Source: Lysobacter antibioticus (GTDB lineage: Bacteria > Pseudomonadota > Gammaproteobacteria > Xanthomonadales > Xanthomonadaceae). Taken from it: 64,000 nt of DNA. The position numbers and the translations under genes were made by a program. The stretch spans positions 4,045,894-4,109,893 of the forward strand of contig NZ_CP013141.1 of the NCBI RefSeq assembly GCF_001442535.1. Direction: 5' to 3'. This document shows positions 25,590 through 34,559 of the stretch, piece by piece. Every line of letters starts with the position of its first letter. Positions within the stretch are counted from its first letter, which is position 1. The notes beneath the pieces were generated by a model. The model made no database searches, had not been told where the DNA came from, and saw only the letters and a list, made by a program, of their open reading frames with translations.

Positions 25590-26138
25590 TCAACGGCGCA
25601 GCGAGCGCAGCAGCAGCCGATCGATCTCGGCGGTGATCACATCCAGGCCGGCTTGGCCCATGCGCTCGGGCCGGTCGCCCTTGCGCAGCATCTGCGCCAG
25701 CGACGGCCCGTACAGGCGACGGATTGGGGTGCGCGGCACCCGCTTCGGGCCTGCGATCGGAGTGCGTTCGAAAGCAATGTCGGCGCCGCCGTGGCGGCGA
25801 TGGAAGCCGGAACGCTTGAAGCTGCGCCGGCCGCGGACCGCGGTGTAGTCCAGACCGCGGTCATCGGCGCTGCGTTTGGAGGCGAAGTTCCGCAGACCGA
25901 CGCCGCGCGCGACGCCGACCAGTTCCATTCCGCTCGCGGTCGTTCGCACGCTCAAGCCTGCGCGGGTACGTGCGGCGGACAGGGTGTACTCGGCTTGGAT
26001 ATCGCGACGGGCGATCACCGGCCAACGGCGGCGCAACGTGCCCAAGGCTCGCCGCTGAGCCAGAGTGACCTTGGCCGGGATCGCGCTGATCCGCCTGGCG
26101 GCGTCGAGCACACCATCCGCATCGATAGACAGGTCCAT
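25590..26138 (-). CDS. Minor tail protein Z-like
   Basis: A 182-residue basic protein (many Arg, calculated strongly positive) with RRALGTLRRRWPVIARRDIQ and RTRAGLSVRTT segments resembling lambda gpZ, the tail completion protein needed for tail-to-head joining. It is coupled to the preceding gene by a TGATG overlap. The gap to the tail tube gene is about 50 nt with its Shine-Dalgarno site. Confidence 0.7.
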   Translation of the reverse strand: MDLSIDADGVLDAARRISAIPAKVTLAQRRALGTLRRRWPVIARRDIQAEYTLSAARTRAGLSVRTTASGMELVGVARGVGLRNFASKRSADDRGLDYTAVRGRRSFKRSGFHRRHGGADIAFERTPIAGPKRVPRTPIRRLYGPSLAQMLRKGDRPERMGQAGLDVITAEIDRLLLRSLRR

Positions 26139-26566
26139 CAGCGGCGATAGCGGATCGTCAGCGCGACCTGGACGGCGACCACCGGCAGCCCTTCGGGCCG
26201 ATCAAGGAACACGATGTCCTCGACCTGCACCGGCAGACCGTTCGGCAACGGTAGCCAGTCAGCCAGCGCGTCTTCGATGTCCGCAGCGATCGCATGCGAC
26301 CGGGCATGGGCGTCGACCAGCGACGCCGGCACGGTTGCTTCGACCAGCGCCTGTAGCAATCGATGCTGACCATGGGGTTTGCTGGCATCGCGCTGGATAG
26401 CCAAAGCCGCCAGGGTCAGGCCGAGCGCATCGTCGTCGGGATGTTGGGCCGGCTCCAGCGCGACCGCCGAACCGATGTTGGTTCGATAGTCGCGATCGGT
26501 ACGGATGTCGGTCAACCGTTCGGCGATCCGCTGCAACAAGGTCCAGCTGGAGGCGGGACTAGCCAT
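26138..26566 (-). CDS. Tail terminator/completion-like protein
   Basis: A 142-residue product starting MASPASSWTLLQRIAERLTD. A repeated-looking centre (LQALVEATVPASLV, IAADIEDALADWLPLPNG) is followed by a C-terminal beta strand (VVAVQVALTIRYR), the general plan of phage tail terminator proteins such as lambda gpU. The start at 26566 removes an out-of-family 41-residue extension and gives an 8-nt overlap with the upstream gene. Assignment depends mainly on order. Confidence 0.65.
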   Translation of the reverse strand: MASPASSWTLLQRIAERLTDIRTDRDYRTNIGSAVALEPAQHPDDDALGLTLAALAIQRDASKPHGQHRLLQALVEATVPASLVDAHARSHAIAADIEDALADWLPLPNGLPVQVEDIVFLDRPEGLPVVAVQVALTIRYRR

Positions 26567-26852
26567 GCAGGACGGCTTCGTTGACCAGGCCGTCGTCCTT
26601 GACCATCGCCTCGACCATCTGGGTACGATCGGATAGCGCGACGACGTCGCCGCGCCTGAACACCCACTCCCGATTCCGGGCCAGCACATGGCGGGATCGG
26701 CCGACGACCTGCTGGAACTCTCCGAGACGCTCGACGCCGTCGCGCACCAAAATATGCGATCTCACCGTGTGACCGCCATCGCGTTCAATCCGCGCGACGA
26801 CGCCGAGCGTCTCGAAGAGTACATCGTCCATTACCTCGAACGAAGACGTCAT
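26559..26852 (-). CDS. Head-tail connector (gpFII-like)
   Basis: A 97-residue protein directly after the capsid gene, coupled by ATGA at 26849-26852. It has a beta-rich build (SHILVRDGVERLGEF, RNREWVFRRGDVVAL) like small head-tail joining proteins related to lambda gpFII or the Gifsy-2 ATP-binding-sugar-transporter-like family. The frame is open to 26888 but the coupled ATG is preferred. Confidence 0.65.
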   Translation of the reverse strand: MTSSFEVMDDVLFETLGVVARIERDGGHTVRSHILVRDGVERLGEFQQVVGRSRHVLARNREWVFRRGDVVALSDRTQMVEAMVKDDGLVNEAVLHG

Positions 26853-27856
26853 GCTTTGAGCTTGGGCAGAAGCGCCGGACGATGACACATCGGCAGCGGG
26901 TTCGATTGGGTATGCAAGTCGGTGCCGCGGTCAAACTTGCGCGGTGCCTGCTTGCTGTAAAGCAATTGGCCCAGGGTATTGACGCTCTCGTTGAAGTCAG
27001 CCGGTGCCACGTAGGTCGCGAAGGTGTCCAAGGTGCCCAGCGGAAAGGCATGCGCCTCGCCCACTTCGATGAAGCGCCGGGTATTCCCCTCGGCATCGCT
27101 GGCTTCGCCGGCATATTCCTCGAATCGAACCCCGGCGAAGCGGAAGTCCGAGCGCATGTCGTCGCGCAGTGCGGCGCCTTCCTGCCAACGCTGGTAGGCC
27201 TCCTGCACTTTCGGGTGTGCGGTGAGCAAGTCATAGAACTCACTCGACACGAGCACATGGATGCCGCTCATGCGCTCGCCTTGAAGCGACTTGCTCATGT
27301 AGCGCTTCAGTTCGATGCACTTGGCGCGCACATCGGTCTTCGGATCAGCCAGTTGGAACTCGAACGTCTTCGGCGTGATATTGAAGATGTCGAACAGGTT
27401 TGCGAGCTCGCTGCCGTCCGCGTCGAGGATGACGCCCTTGAGCGCGCCGATCCGCAGGTGTTCGAGCGTGATCGAGTGCTTATTGCGCATTGTCTGGAGG
27501 TGGTCGGCCATCACACCCGCGACCGTTTGCAGCTCGCTCTCCGAGCCAAAGGCGCGAACGCCAATCACCTCTTCAGGCAACACCACGTCGTCATGCGGGA
27601 TATGCGGGACGTTGAAGGCGCGAAGGGCACGCTTGCCGCGCTTGCCGACCGTGCCCGGCGAGCCGACCGGCTGGGTGGGCAGCAGCGACAGCACGCCATT
27701 GCGCTCCTCGACCGTGACCTGCCGCGTGCGCACCGGCTTGACCGGGAACAGATTCAGTTCGTCCAGACGGCCGTACTGGTTCGGGAGGATGTTGATCGCG
27801 GTGGTCAGCGCGCTCATCGAGAACGCGGGGTTGTGGAACGGGTTATTCATCGACAT
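26849..27856 (-). CDS. Major capsid protein E family
   Basis: A 335-residue capsid protein of the lambda gpE/Phage_cap_E family. Family features include the N-terminal FSMSALTTAINILPNQYGRL, the central HSITLEHLRIGALKGVILDADG, and the C-terminal FVEVGEAHAFP-like stretch (here FIEVGEAHAFPLGT). Length and position, after the decoration protein, match lambda. It forms the T=7 head shell after proteolytic and scaffold-driven assembly. Confidence 0.93.
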   Translation of the reverse strand: MSMNNPFHNPAFSMSALTTAINILPNQYGRLDELNLFPVKPVRTRQVTVEERNGVLSLLPTQPVGSPGTVGKRGKRALRAFNVPHIPHDDVVLPEEVIGVRAFGSESELQTVAGVMADHLQTMRNKHSITLEHLRIGALKGVILDADGSELANLFDIFNITPKTFEFQLADPKTDVRAKCIELKRYMSKSLQGERMSGIHVLVSSEFYDLLTAHPKVQEAYQRWQEGAALRDDMRSDFRFAGVRFEEYAGEASDAEGNTRRFIEVGEAHAFPLGTLDTFATYVAPADFNESVNTLGQLLYSKQAPRKFDRGTDLHTQSNPLPMCHRPALLPKLKA

Positions 27857-27859
27857 GGA

Positions 27860-28252
27860 TCAGACTCCACGGCGCACGAGGACGCCGATACCGCGCAGCT
27901 GCGCAGTGGCGGCGGCGCGTTGTTCAGGGGTGGCTCGGATCGGCCAGACCAAGGCGTGGTCTGCGACCGTTGCGAGCCGGGCGACGATCAGGCCGTCCGG
28001 ACTCGGGTCGGTGGTGGTCGTAATCGGCACGATGGCGACACCGGCGGCGATCTCTCGGCCATCGGTGGCCAGCGGATCGAGCGCGGCAATCTCGCCGGTC
28101 GCAGTCAGGCGACCGACGACGTGACCGAGCTTGAGCACCTGATCCGCGGCGACGGTGACTTGGTCACGCGAATAGAGGTTGTCGGCTTCGAACTTGAGCA
28201 GATCGCCCAAGTTCTGACCCTCGTGGACCGGCGGGTACGTGGTCAGTCGCAT
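27860..28252 (-). CDS. Head decoration protein (gpD-like)
   Basis: A 130-residue protein beginning MRLTTYPPVHEGQNLGDLLKFE, with alternating strands and the GREIAAGVAIVP segment typical of the lambda gpD decoration family. These trimers bind the expanded head and stabilise it. It sits between the protease/scaffold gene and the capsid gene. The open frame extends 45 nt upstream into the protease gene; ATG 28252 just follows that gene's stop. Confidence 0.8.
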   Translation of the reverse strand: MRLTTYPPVHEGQNLGDLLKFEADNLYSRDQVTVAADQVLKLGHVVGRLTATGEIAALDPLATDGREIAAGVAIVPITTTTDPSPDGLIVARLATVADHALVWPIRATPEQRAAATAQLRGIGVLVRRGV

Positions 28253-28253
28253 C

Positions 28254-29438
28254 TCAGCGCTCCTTTCGCGCGGCTGCGGCGCGCGCCTTAACGGCATTGA
28301 TCAACGGGTTGTCGTCGAGCGAGACCGCAGTGGTCGCCATCGGCGCGCTCGGCGACAAGTGGCTGGTGATCTCTGCGGAATTGGCTTTGGCCGCGAGCAA
28401 GCGCTGGCGTGCGATGGCGGGGGTAACACCTTCGGCGAGCAGGGTCGCGGTCATCTGCGGCTGGCCGGCCAACTCGCACAGCTCGGCGATAGCCAGGGCG
28501 TCGCCGCGGACTTGTGCGTGGGCAGCGTCAAGATCAACGACGGCCGGCGCCGTCGCTTCGGGAGTGGACATCGTGGGGGTCTCCATGAAAGGAAGACGCG
28601 CGGTGGCGTCGAGTTCGGTGTGCATTTGCTGTACGGCATCGCTAAGCGTGCCGAGGCGATCGGCCAGGCCGACGTTGATGGCGTCCTGACCGAAGTACAG
28701 CGCCGCTTCGGTCTTGCGTACGGCCTCGGCGCTGAGACCGCGCTGGTCGGCGACGGTCAGGACAAACAGTTCGTGGAGGCGGTTGACCTCGGTCTGGATC
28801 GAGTTGCGGGCCTCATCGGTCAGCGGACCATGCGGGGTGCCGTCGTTCTTGCGCGCACCCGCGTGGATTGGGGTGAACTTCAACCCCGCGTTCGTATCCG
28901 ACTGCGACTGATCGACGTGCAAGGCGATGACGCCGATCGAACCGACACCGGCGGTGCGCGTCAGGAATACGCGGTCGGCGGCACTGGCGATCGCGTACGC
29001 AGCCGAGAAGGCGGCGTCGTTGGCCACGGCCCAGATCGGCTTGCGGGTTCGGGCCGCATGGATCTGGTCGGCCAGGTCGAACACGCCCGCGGCTTCGCCG
29101 CCGGGGCTGTCGATGTCGAGAACAATGCCGCGGACCGACTCGTCGGCCAACGCCGCATCTAACCGGCGTGCGATCGACTGGTAGCTGGTCAACCCAGACA
29201 GCGCGTCTAATCCAACGGTCCGCTGCACCAGGGTGCCGTGGACCGGAAGGACGAAAATGCCGTTCTGTGTCGGCAGGGTGGATGGAGGTGTCGGACCCGG
29301 CGGCGCCATTTGCGGGGGGGGCACCGTTTGCAACTCGAACTTCGGCGCCAGCACGCCCAGGATCACCTCTAACTTGGCGCGTTGAATGAGCAGCGGCGTG
29401 TTGAATACGCGCGCCGCTAGGTGGGGCAGTCCGGTCAT
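28254..29438 (-). CDS. S49 prohead protease with C-terminal scaffold (gpC/Nu3-like)
   Basis: A 394-residue head maturation protease. The SppA/S49 core has GIVLDIDSPGGEAAGVFDLA, a catalytic Ser in NDAAFSAAYAIAS and the general-base Lys in HAGARKNDG. After residue ~285 the sequence changes to an Ala-rich helical tail (scaffold-like) beginning near PTMSTPEATAP. In lambda, the tail is also made alone as Nu3 from an internal start; Met codons at about residues 285 and 290 could serve here. Overlaps the portal gene by 4 nt. Confidence 0.92.
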   Translation of the reverse strand: MTGLPHLAARVFNTPLLIQRAKLEVILGVLAPKFELQTVPPPQMAPPGPTPPSTLPTQNGIFVLPVHGTLVQRTVGLDALSGLTSYQSIARRLDAALADESVRGIVLDIDSPGGEAAGVFDLADQIHAARTRKPIWAVANDAAFSAAYAIASAADRVFLTRTAGVGSIGVIALHVDQSQSDTNAGLKFTPIHAGARKNDGTPHGPLTDEARNSIQTEVNRLHELFVLTVADQRGLSAEAVRKTEAALYFGQDAINVGLADRLGTLSDAVQQMHTELDATARLPFMETPTMSTPEATAPAVVDLDAAHAQVRGDALAIAELCELAGQPQMTATLLAEGVTPAIARQRLLAAKANSAEITSHLSPSAPMATTAVSLDDNPLINAVKARAAAARKER

Positions 29439-30931
29439 GGCGTAGGTTTCGATTCGAGGGCCGGCGTGTCAGCCGGCGGTAGGGCGTGCTTGACGCCGTT
29501 GCGGGCGACGACACGGGGATCGGTGTCGAAGACCAGGCCGAGCGCATCGGCCCGTTCCGCATCGGCGGCAATCTCGCGGTCGATGGTCTCGGCGTCGTAG
29601 CCGGAACTGGCGATGGCTTCGGAGCGCGAAAGGAGCCCCGCCCGGATGGCCAGGATCATCGCGTTGAACTCCTTCTCCGGATCGACCCAGCTCCAGCCCT
29701 GCGGCACCCATTTGCAGACGCGGTATTCGCGCTTACGCCGCCGGTAGCCGGGCAGTTCGATCGCACCCGACAGCACTGCCGCATCGACGAACGCATTCCA
29801 GATCGGCCGGCACAGCTGATAGACCAGCACCGCGTGCTGGACCATTTCGCAGCGGCGCCGAAATTCGAGTAGGCCGGCCCGGATCGACGAGTAGTTCACC
29901 CCCGACAGGTCGCCGGTCAGCTGCTCGTAGGTGATGCCAATCGCGGCGGCGACGGCGCGGAACTGGGCGCGCAGGAACGGGTCGTAGCTCGACCCCACAT
30001 CGGCCGGCTGCGAGAAAGTGACGTTCTCGCCGGCCTCCAGAATCTGTAACGTGCCCGGTTCCAAACCGAGCGGTGCATTGCCGGATTCGTCGGGCGGCCC
30101 GTCGCCGGGTAAGGGGTCTTCTGGGCCGTCTCGGGTGATGAAGCCGGCGAACATCGCGGCGGTCTTCTTGCGAACCAACTCGGCGTCGTCGTACTGGTCC
30201 AGCTCGTTGAGCTTGACCAGCGCGCGCGCCAACCACGGCTCTCCACGGATCTGCCCCGGGCGCAGCGGCCGGAAGATATGGAGGATCTCCGACGCCGGCA
30301 CCCGGAACGTTTCCATCCCGCCATGGCGCGACATCGGCGCCATCGCCCCGTCCTGCGGGTGTGACAGATACAGGTGGTACGCCACGCGTCGACCGAGCCG
30401 ATCGAACTCGATGCCGGCCCGGGTCAGGTTGCCGTTCGGCTCCTCCCGATTAAGCGACATCGGCAGGTGCTCGGGTTCGAGCACCTGCAATTGGAGCGGC
30501 ACGACCAGGCCGTCTTCGTCACGACGCGGACGCAAGCGCACCAGGCACTCGCCCCCCTCCAGCAGCGCGCGGCAGGCCAGGGCTTGCAGGCCATACAGAT
30601 CGGTCAGCCCGGCCGCATCGGCCTCGTCGCACCAATCCCGCCACAGCGCTTGCAACGCTTCGCGTTGCGGTTGATCAGCGAGCAAGGACTGCGGCTTGAT
30701 GCCCGTGCCGACCGCGTTTGCGACGAACGCTTCGACCGCGGCATTGGCCCAAGCGTTGCGGCGGACCAGGTCGCGCGAGCGCACCCGCAACGCGTCGCCG
30801 GTCGCCAGCAACGCAGCCACGGCACCCGGGTTGCTGGGTTGCCAGGCGGTCGAGCGACGGCCGTAGCCCGATGCTTCATGCACGGGCGAGCCTCCGAACA
30901 TCGAGGTTCGGAGGCGGGACCACCAACTCAT
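29435..30931 (-). CDS. Lambda-type portal protein
   Basis: A 498-residue portal (lambda gpB family), which forms the dodecameric DNA gate at one head vertex. Family segments include RDLVRRNAWANAAVEAFVAN, VGTGIKPQ, RTGIEFDRLGRR-like and QLTGDLSGVNYSSIRAGLLE (residues near 345-365). The ATG overlaps the gpW stop by one base, and its own stop overlaps the protease gene. Length matches the family. Confidence 0.93.
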   Translation of the reverse strand: MSWWSRLRTSMFGGSPVHEASGYGRRSTAWQPSNPGAVAALLATGDALRVRSRDLVRRNAWANAAVEAFVANAVGTGIKPQSLLADQPQREALQALWRDWCDEADAAGLTDLYGLQALACRALLEGGECLVRLRPRRDEDGLVVPLQLQVLEPEHLPMSLNREEPNGNLTRAGIEFDRLGRRVAYHLYLSHPQDGAMAPMSRHGGMETFRVPASEILHIFRPLRPGQIRGEPWLARALVKLNELDQYDDAELVRKKTAAMFAGFITRDGPEDPLPGDGPPDESGNAPLGLEPGTLQILEAGENVTFSQPADVGSSYDPFLRAQFRAVAAAIGITYEQLTGDLSGVNYSSIRAGLLEFRRRCEMVQHAVLVYQLCRPIWNAFVDAAVLSGAIELPGYRRRKREYRVCKWVPQGWSWVDPEKEFNAMILAIRAGLLSRSEAIASSGYDAETIDREIAADAERADALGLVFDTDPRVVARNGVKHALPPADTPALESKPTP

Positions 30932-31149
30932 CAGAATCCTTTGTTCGTGGTCACCCGCAAACGGCGGACGCGGCGTGGCTGGCTTTCGGTGCCGGCGAGC
31001 GCGGCTTCGATCTCGCGGATCGCGGCCAGCAGTTCATCGACGCTGCGGTACTCGACCAGGCGGTCGCCGAAGCTGACGCGGCGCTCGCCGCGGGCAAGCG
31101 CCGCCCTGAGCGCTTTGAGCTGCTCATGGGTATAGGGAAGATCAGACAT
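30931..31149 (-). CDS. gpW-like head-tail joining protein
   Basis: A 72-residue protein of the lambda gpW family: an amphipathic helix (THEQLKALRAALARGE), a short hairpin (RRVSFGDRLVEYRSVDEL), a second helix (LLAAIREIEAALAG) and the frequent ending RLRVTTNKGF. It plugs the portal channel and prepares it for tail joining. Its order between terminase and portal matches lambda A-W-B, apart from the 97-residue gene inserted between. Confidence 0.9.
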   Translation of the reverse strand: MSDLPYTHEQLKALRAALARGERRVSFGDRLVEYRSVDELLAAIREIEAALAGTESQPRRVRRLRVTTNKGF

Positions 31150-31249
31150 TGAGAAAATCGAGAGACAGAAACGACGAAGCCGCCCAGCGGGCGGCTTCTT
31201 TCATGAGGGGGTATTCGCGCCTCGACCGCAGGGTCGGGCTCCTCTCGCG

Positions 31250-31543
31250 CTACCGGACCGGCTGGCGGTTCAGGAGCTCATATCCACGAAGCAATGAGGC
31301 GCGCGCTTCGTTGAAGGTAAACAGATCCATATAGAACGCCACGCCGATTTCGGTATCGGGGTGATTGATGCTGGTGGCGGTGTTGTAGCCCCGCAGCCCT
31401 TCTCGTCTTAGCAGGGCGTCCAGCTCACTCAGACGCTTACGAACCTCAACCCGCCCGCCTTGAATCCCGATCAATCCGTCGTCCACCAGGTCTTGCAGCA
31501 TGTCCTTGACGTCGGTACTGCCCTTGAAGAATGTCGGGATCAT
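31250..31543 (-). CDS. Unknown 97-aa protein between terminase and gpW
   Basis: A small acidic-basic helical protein starting MIPTFFKGSTDVKDMLQDL, with no recognised family. The frame is open to 31615 but ATG 31543 follows a better context. Its stop is 100 nt before gpW, and that gap holds a GC-rich inverted repeat (AAGCCGCCC/GGGCGGCTT at about 31178-31198). An insertion here is unusual for the lambda order, so it may be a cargo gene or a terminase accessory factor. Confidence 0.6.
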   Translation of the reverse strand: MIPTFFKGSTDVKDMLQDLVDDGLIGIQGGRVEVRKRLSELDALLRREGLRGYNTATSINHPDTEIGVAFYMDLFTFNEARASLLRGYELLNRQPVR

Positions 31544-31607
31544 GAGTCCGCTCCTTGAGTATTCTATGTGCGCCGTCCTATCGGCTCCCGCCGATTGGCA
31601 CCACCCA

Positions 31608-33554
31608 TCATGCACCGAGCCATTGGCTTCGCACCAGCCTGCGCGATCGATGCCTGGATGCGACGGTACTGGCTCCTGTAATCGTGTGGCTATGGGGGAT
31701 ATCCCTCAACGGCTCAGTGTCCACTGATGCACAGTTCTTCACGATCTTTAGACTTCGCTCGAGCTCGACCCAATGCCGCTCCTCGAAGCGATCGACGCCC
31801 GCCTGCATAGCCGCGGCGCGTGCCATGACGTAGCAGTCCAACGCCTCGTTCCGATCCCGTCGCTTCTCCCACGTCCGAACGGGGTAGCCGTGGCGGTCCC
31901 GGCGGCTGATCAAGTGTTCGGCCGTCAACTGCTGCAAGAATTCGCCGTCGATCTTCGGCAGATGGACGTAGCCGGCCGGAAATGCCGGCTGCCCGTCCGG
32001 ACCGATCTCGATCGACAAACGCAGGGCGTTGTAGAACTCCAGTTTGGCGATGCCGCCCGCGACCGCGAACAGCTTCAGGCCACGGCGCAACCGCTTGCCC
32101 GGCACGCTGACGTCGACGGCGGTCGGAGTGCCGATCAATGCGGCGCCGCTGCCGACGCCTTTCATCGGCAACAGTCGCGGATCGCCGACACTGCGCGCGA
32201 AGGCATAGGCCTCCTGCGTTGCAAAGCCCGTATCCAGGCCCAGCCGGGTCAACGGCAGCAGCACGCCGCTGGCGTGGGTCCAGTGCTCCGACAGGATCGC
32301 GCCCAGCTGATTCCAGACCGCGGCGCGAGCGGTGTCGCCCATCAGCACCCGGTGCTCAACCAGCCAGGTCTCGCGACCCCGGCCAAAAGCCCAGACCGAC
32401 ACCTCGATCCGGTCCTTCTGGATGTCGGCGCCGCCGGTCAGCAACAAGCCACCCACGGGCACGGTACCGATCCGATACTCCTCACGGCGCTCCAGCAGGC
32501 GTTCCCAATCCGGGGCCTCGCCTTCTTCTTCCCAGGTCTCGCCGAGCTCGGTGTTCTTGAACGCCTTCAGCGCCGTCGCCGAACCTTGAGCCGACTCCCA
32601 GGCGGCGGCGATGTCGGCCCAGCTGCGCCAGCCCACCGGGGAGTACAGCGACGACAAGTGGTAGCCGGCGGTCTTGCCTTTGTTCTTCGGCGCCGTGGCG
32701 ATCCAGCGACCCGCCGCCAGCATTGCGGTCTTGTGATGCTCACCGATCGGCTGCTCGCAGGCCTCGCAGATATAGCGCGCAGACCGCGGGTCGCCCCAGG
32801 TCCAGCGCAGCTGCTCGAACCGCAGCCATTGCTCGTGGGCGCAGTGCGGACACGGCACAAAGTACCGGCGTTGGTCGGAGGCCAGGTACTCGCGTTCGAT
32901 GGTGCTGGCGCCGGCAATCGTCGGCGTCGAGACCAGCAGGATCTTGCGGCGGGTGAAGGTACGGGTACGGGCCTCGGCCAGCGCTACCGCATCGCCTTCG
33001 CCCTCGACGTCGCGCGGGTAGCCGTCCACTTCGTCCAGAAAGAGGTAGCGCACCGGCATGGAGCGCAGGCCGACCGCGCTGTTCGCCCCGGTCAGGACCA
33101 GGACGCCGCCGCGGAACTCCTTGGCCAGGATCGTGTTGCCGGCATCGCGCGCACGCGAGGGCGCGATACGCTCACGCAACGACGGCGATTCCTCGATCAG
33201 CGGGTCGATGCGCTGTTTCGAGTTGCGCTTGGCCATTTCGACCGTGGGCGCCACGGCCATCATCGGGCCTGGCGCGCAGGCGATGACGTAGCCGATCCAG
33301 TTATTGCCGCACTCGGTGCCGCCGACCTGCGCGCCCTTCATGAAGACAACGCGCTCCGTCGCCGAGGCCGGCGACAGGTCGTTCATGATGTCGCGCAGGT
33401 ACGGCGTGCGCGCGGTGCGCCAGCGACCCGGCTCCGACGACGAAGTGCTCGACAGCACCCGATCCCGGTCGGCCCAATCGGACACGTCTAGAAACGGATC
33501 GGGCGTCAAGCCATCGCGCCACGCCTTCTCAACGTGGTCGAAGCCGTCGTACAA
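31608..33554 (-). CDS. Terminase large subunit (gpA family)
   Basis: A 648-residue packaging motor of the lambda gpA family. The ATPase half has the P-loop variant FMKGAQVGGTE and the Walker B region RYLFLDEVDGYP; a zinc ribbon-like C-P-H-C and C-E-A-C pair follows. The nuclease half has GADIQKDRIEVSVWAFG and the Asp-rich LGLDTGF segment. The start is TTG at 33554, 3 nt after the small-subunit stop; no better ATG is near. The last ~60 residues are Arg/Ser/Thr-rich and look unconserved. Confidence 0.92.
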   Translation of the reverse strand: MYDGFDHVEKAWRDGLTPDPFLDVSDWADRDRVLSSTSSSEPGRWRTARTPYLRDIMNDLSPASATERVVFMKGAQVGGTECGNNWIGYVIACAPGPMMAVAPTVEMAKRNSKQRIDPLIEESPSLRERIAPSRARDAGNTILAKEFRGGVLVLTGANSAVGLRSMPVRYLFLDEVDGYPRDVEGEGDAVALAEARTRTFTRRKILLVSTPTIAGASTIEREYLASDQRRYFVPCPHCAHEQWLRFEQLRWTWGDPRSARYICEACEQPIGEHHKTAMLAAGRWIATAPKNKGKTAGYHLSSLYSPVGWRSWADIAAAWESAQGSATALKAFKNTELGETWEEEGEAPDWERLLERREEYRIGTVPVGGLLLTGGADIQKDRIEVSVWAFGRGRETWLVEHRVLMGDTARAAVWNQLGAILSEHWTHASGVLLPLTRLGLDTGFATQEAYAFARSVGDPRLLPMKGVGSGAALIGTPTAVDVSVPGKRLRRGLKLFAVAGGIAKLEFYNALRLSIEIGPDGQPAFPAGYVHLPKIDGEFLQQLTAEHLISRRDRHGYPVRTWEKRRDRNEALDCYVMARAAAMQAGVDRFEERHWVELERSLKIVKNCASVDTEPLRDIPHSHTITGASTVASRHRSRRLVRSQWLGA

Positions 33555-33557
33555 GAA

Positions 33558-34106
33558 TTAGTCCAATCGGGCGTTGAACTCCGCGAGTTCGGTCAGGTGC
33601 TGTCGCACTTCGCGCTCCAGCGCGACATGCATGGTGTGTGGGTCAATGCCCAGCTCTGCCGCGAGCATCGAGCTGATCCGCGCCGGCCAGTTCAGCCAGG
33701 CATCGCGCTCGGCCCGCGCCAGCGCGAACACCTGCGCCATCGCCTGTGCACGATCGATCAACTCACCCTTGAGCTGGGCGATGCGCAGCTTGTGGTGCTG
33801 CGCCTTGAGCACCTCATTGGCGGTGCGAGCCTGCGCGTAGGTGTTGCTGCCGCTCTTGGTACCTACCGGCGCCATGCCGGCCGTATCGTCCTCGGCGGCG
33901 GTTGCCGCGCGCGTCCGCGCCTGCCGCGCGGGCACGGCCAGGGGCGGGTCCGGCGCGCGGGTGCTAGCCGCCCACTCGGCGTCGGCGCGCGCGGGGTTGA
34001 TGGTGCCATCCGCCTCGGCGGTGATGCGGCCGGAGGTGATGGCTTTGCGTACCGCCGTGTCCGACACGCCCCGATGACGGCCGTAGGCGCGGATGGAAAT
34101 TCCCAC
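33558..34106 (-). CDS. Terminase small subunit (Nu1-like)
   Basis: A 182-residue DNA-recognition subunit with an N-terminal helix-turn-helix (ISIRAYGRHRGVSDTAVRKAITSGRI), an Ala/Arg-rich linker and a C-terminal helical region (ANEVLKAQHHKLRIAQLKGELID) that would bind the large subunit. GTG start at 34106. It opens the late operon; a shared-stem hairpin at 34174-34200 separates it from the small-gene array. Confidence 0.85.
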   Translation of the reverse strand: MGISIRAYGRHRGVSDTAVRKAITSGRITAEADGTINPARADAEWAASTRAPDPPLAVPARQARTRAATAAEDDTAGMAPVGTKSGSNTYAQARTANEVLKAQHHKLRIAQLKGELIDRAQAMAQVFALARAERDAWLNWPARISSMLAAELGIDPHTMHVALEREVRQHLTELAEFNARLD

Positions 34107-34173
34107 AATAGAAGCAGTCGAATCCGGTGCCCGCCGGGCCCGGCGCGGAGGTTAGTGAAGGCGAAGCACGCAA

Positions 34174-34200
34174 ACCCCAGCGCCCATGGGGCGCTGGGGT
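34174..34200. terminator. Hairpin after cassette 1, shared ACCCCAGCGCC stem
   Basis: Perfect 11-bp stem ACCCCAGCGCC/GGCGCTGGGGT. T-rich on both sides (TTTTCCC on plus, TTTGCG on minus). Lies 14 nt after the end of the 83-aa gene. Confidence 0.75.
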
Positions 34201-34214
34201 TTTCCCACTCCGCG

Positions 34215-34466
34215 TTAGGGAACCGCCGCCGCCTCGTTGACCTCGTCCAGAATCGCGAACCAATCGGGTTCGCTCGGCAGTTCAATACGCGCGTGCTCGC
34301 ACAGCATCTTCACGATTGCCCAGCAGCTAGACGCCATTGTTCGTGCCGCCAATAGGTCGTCCAACTCCAGCTGCAAGGTGTCGTCCCAGCGCAGTAACTC
34401 ATGCAGGCAAACCTCGAATCGCTCTAACTGCTTAGCCGTACTGCGAAAGTCCCGGTGTTCACTCAT
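34215..34466 (-). CDS. Array small protein F1-a (83 aa)
   Basis: A helical acidic protein, the second gene of cassette 1. It shares a framework with the products at 35279, 36441, 37536 and the first half of 38619: an F-R-x-T start, a helix with a central Cys/Leu, then A-A-x-x-(A/M)-A-x-x-(C/A)-x-(A/G)-I-x-x-(L/M)-(L/C/F)-E and an acidic end (here DWFAILDEVNEA). ATG 34466 has GAGG 9 nt upstream. The conserved leader ATG at 34508 is in frame, so an extended form starting MSSPHQRG is possible. Function unknown. Confidence 0.7.
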   Translation of the reverse strand: MSEHRDFRSTAKQLERFEVCLHELLRWDDTLQLELDDLLAARTMASSCWAIVKMLCEHARIELPSEPDWFAILDEVNEAAAVP

Positions 34467-34484
34467 AGTCGCGTGCCTCGTTGC

Positions 34485-34537
34485 GCCGCGTTGATGCGGC
34501 GACGACATGAACGCTTCATTCCGAGCAGAAGCCAAGC
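34485..34537 (-). promoter_or_regulatory. Conserved array leader element, copy a
   Basis: On minus: CTTGGCTTC, spacer, GAAGCGTTCATG, then a small GC hairpin (GCCGC/GCGGC at 34485-34500). The ATG at 34508 opens a leader peptide MSSPHQRGATRHAT, in frame with the gene at 34466. Confidence 0.7.
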
Positions 34538-34559
34538 AGTTTCGGGCGTTCTCGCGAAC

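Noticed and set aside
31773..33491. 572-codon open frame on plus
   Set aside because: Antisense to the terminase large subunit; Arg/Gln/His-rich, without motifs. GC-rich DNA gives long antisense frames.
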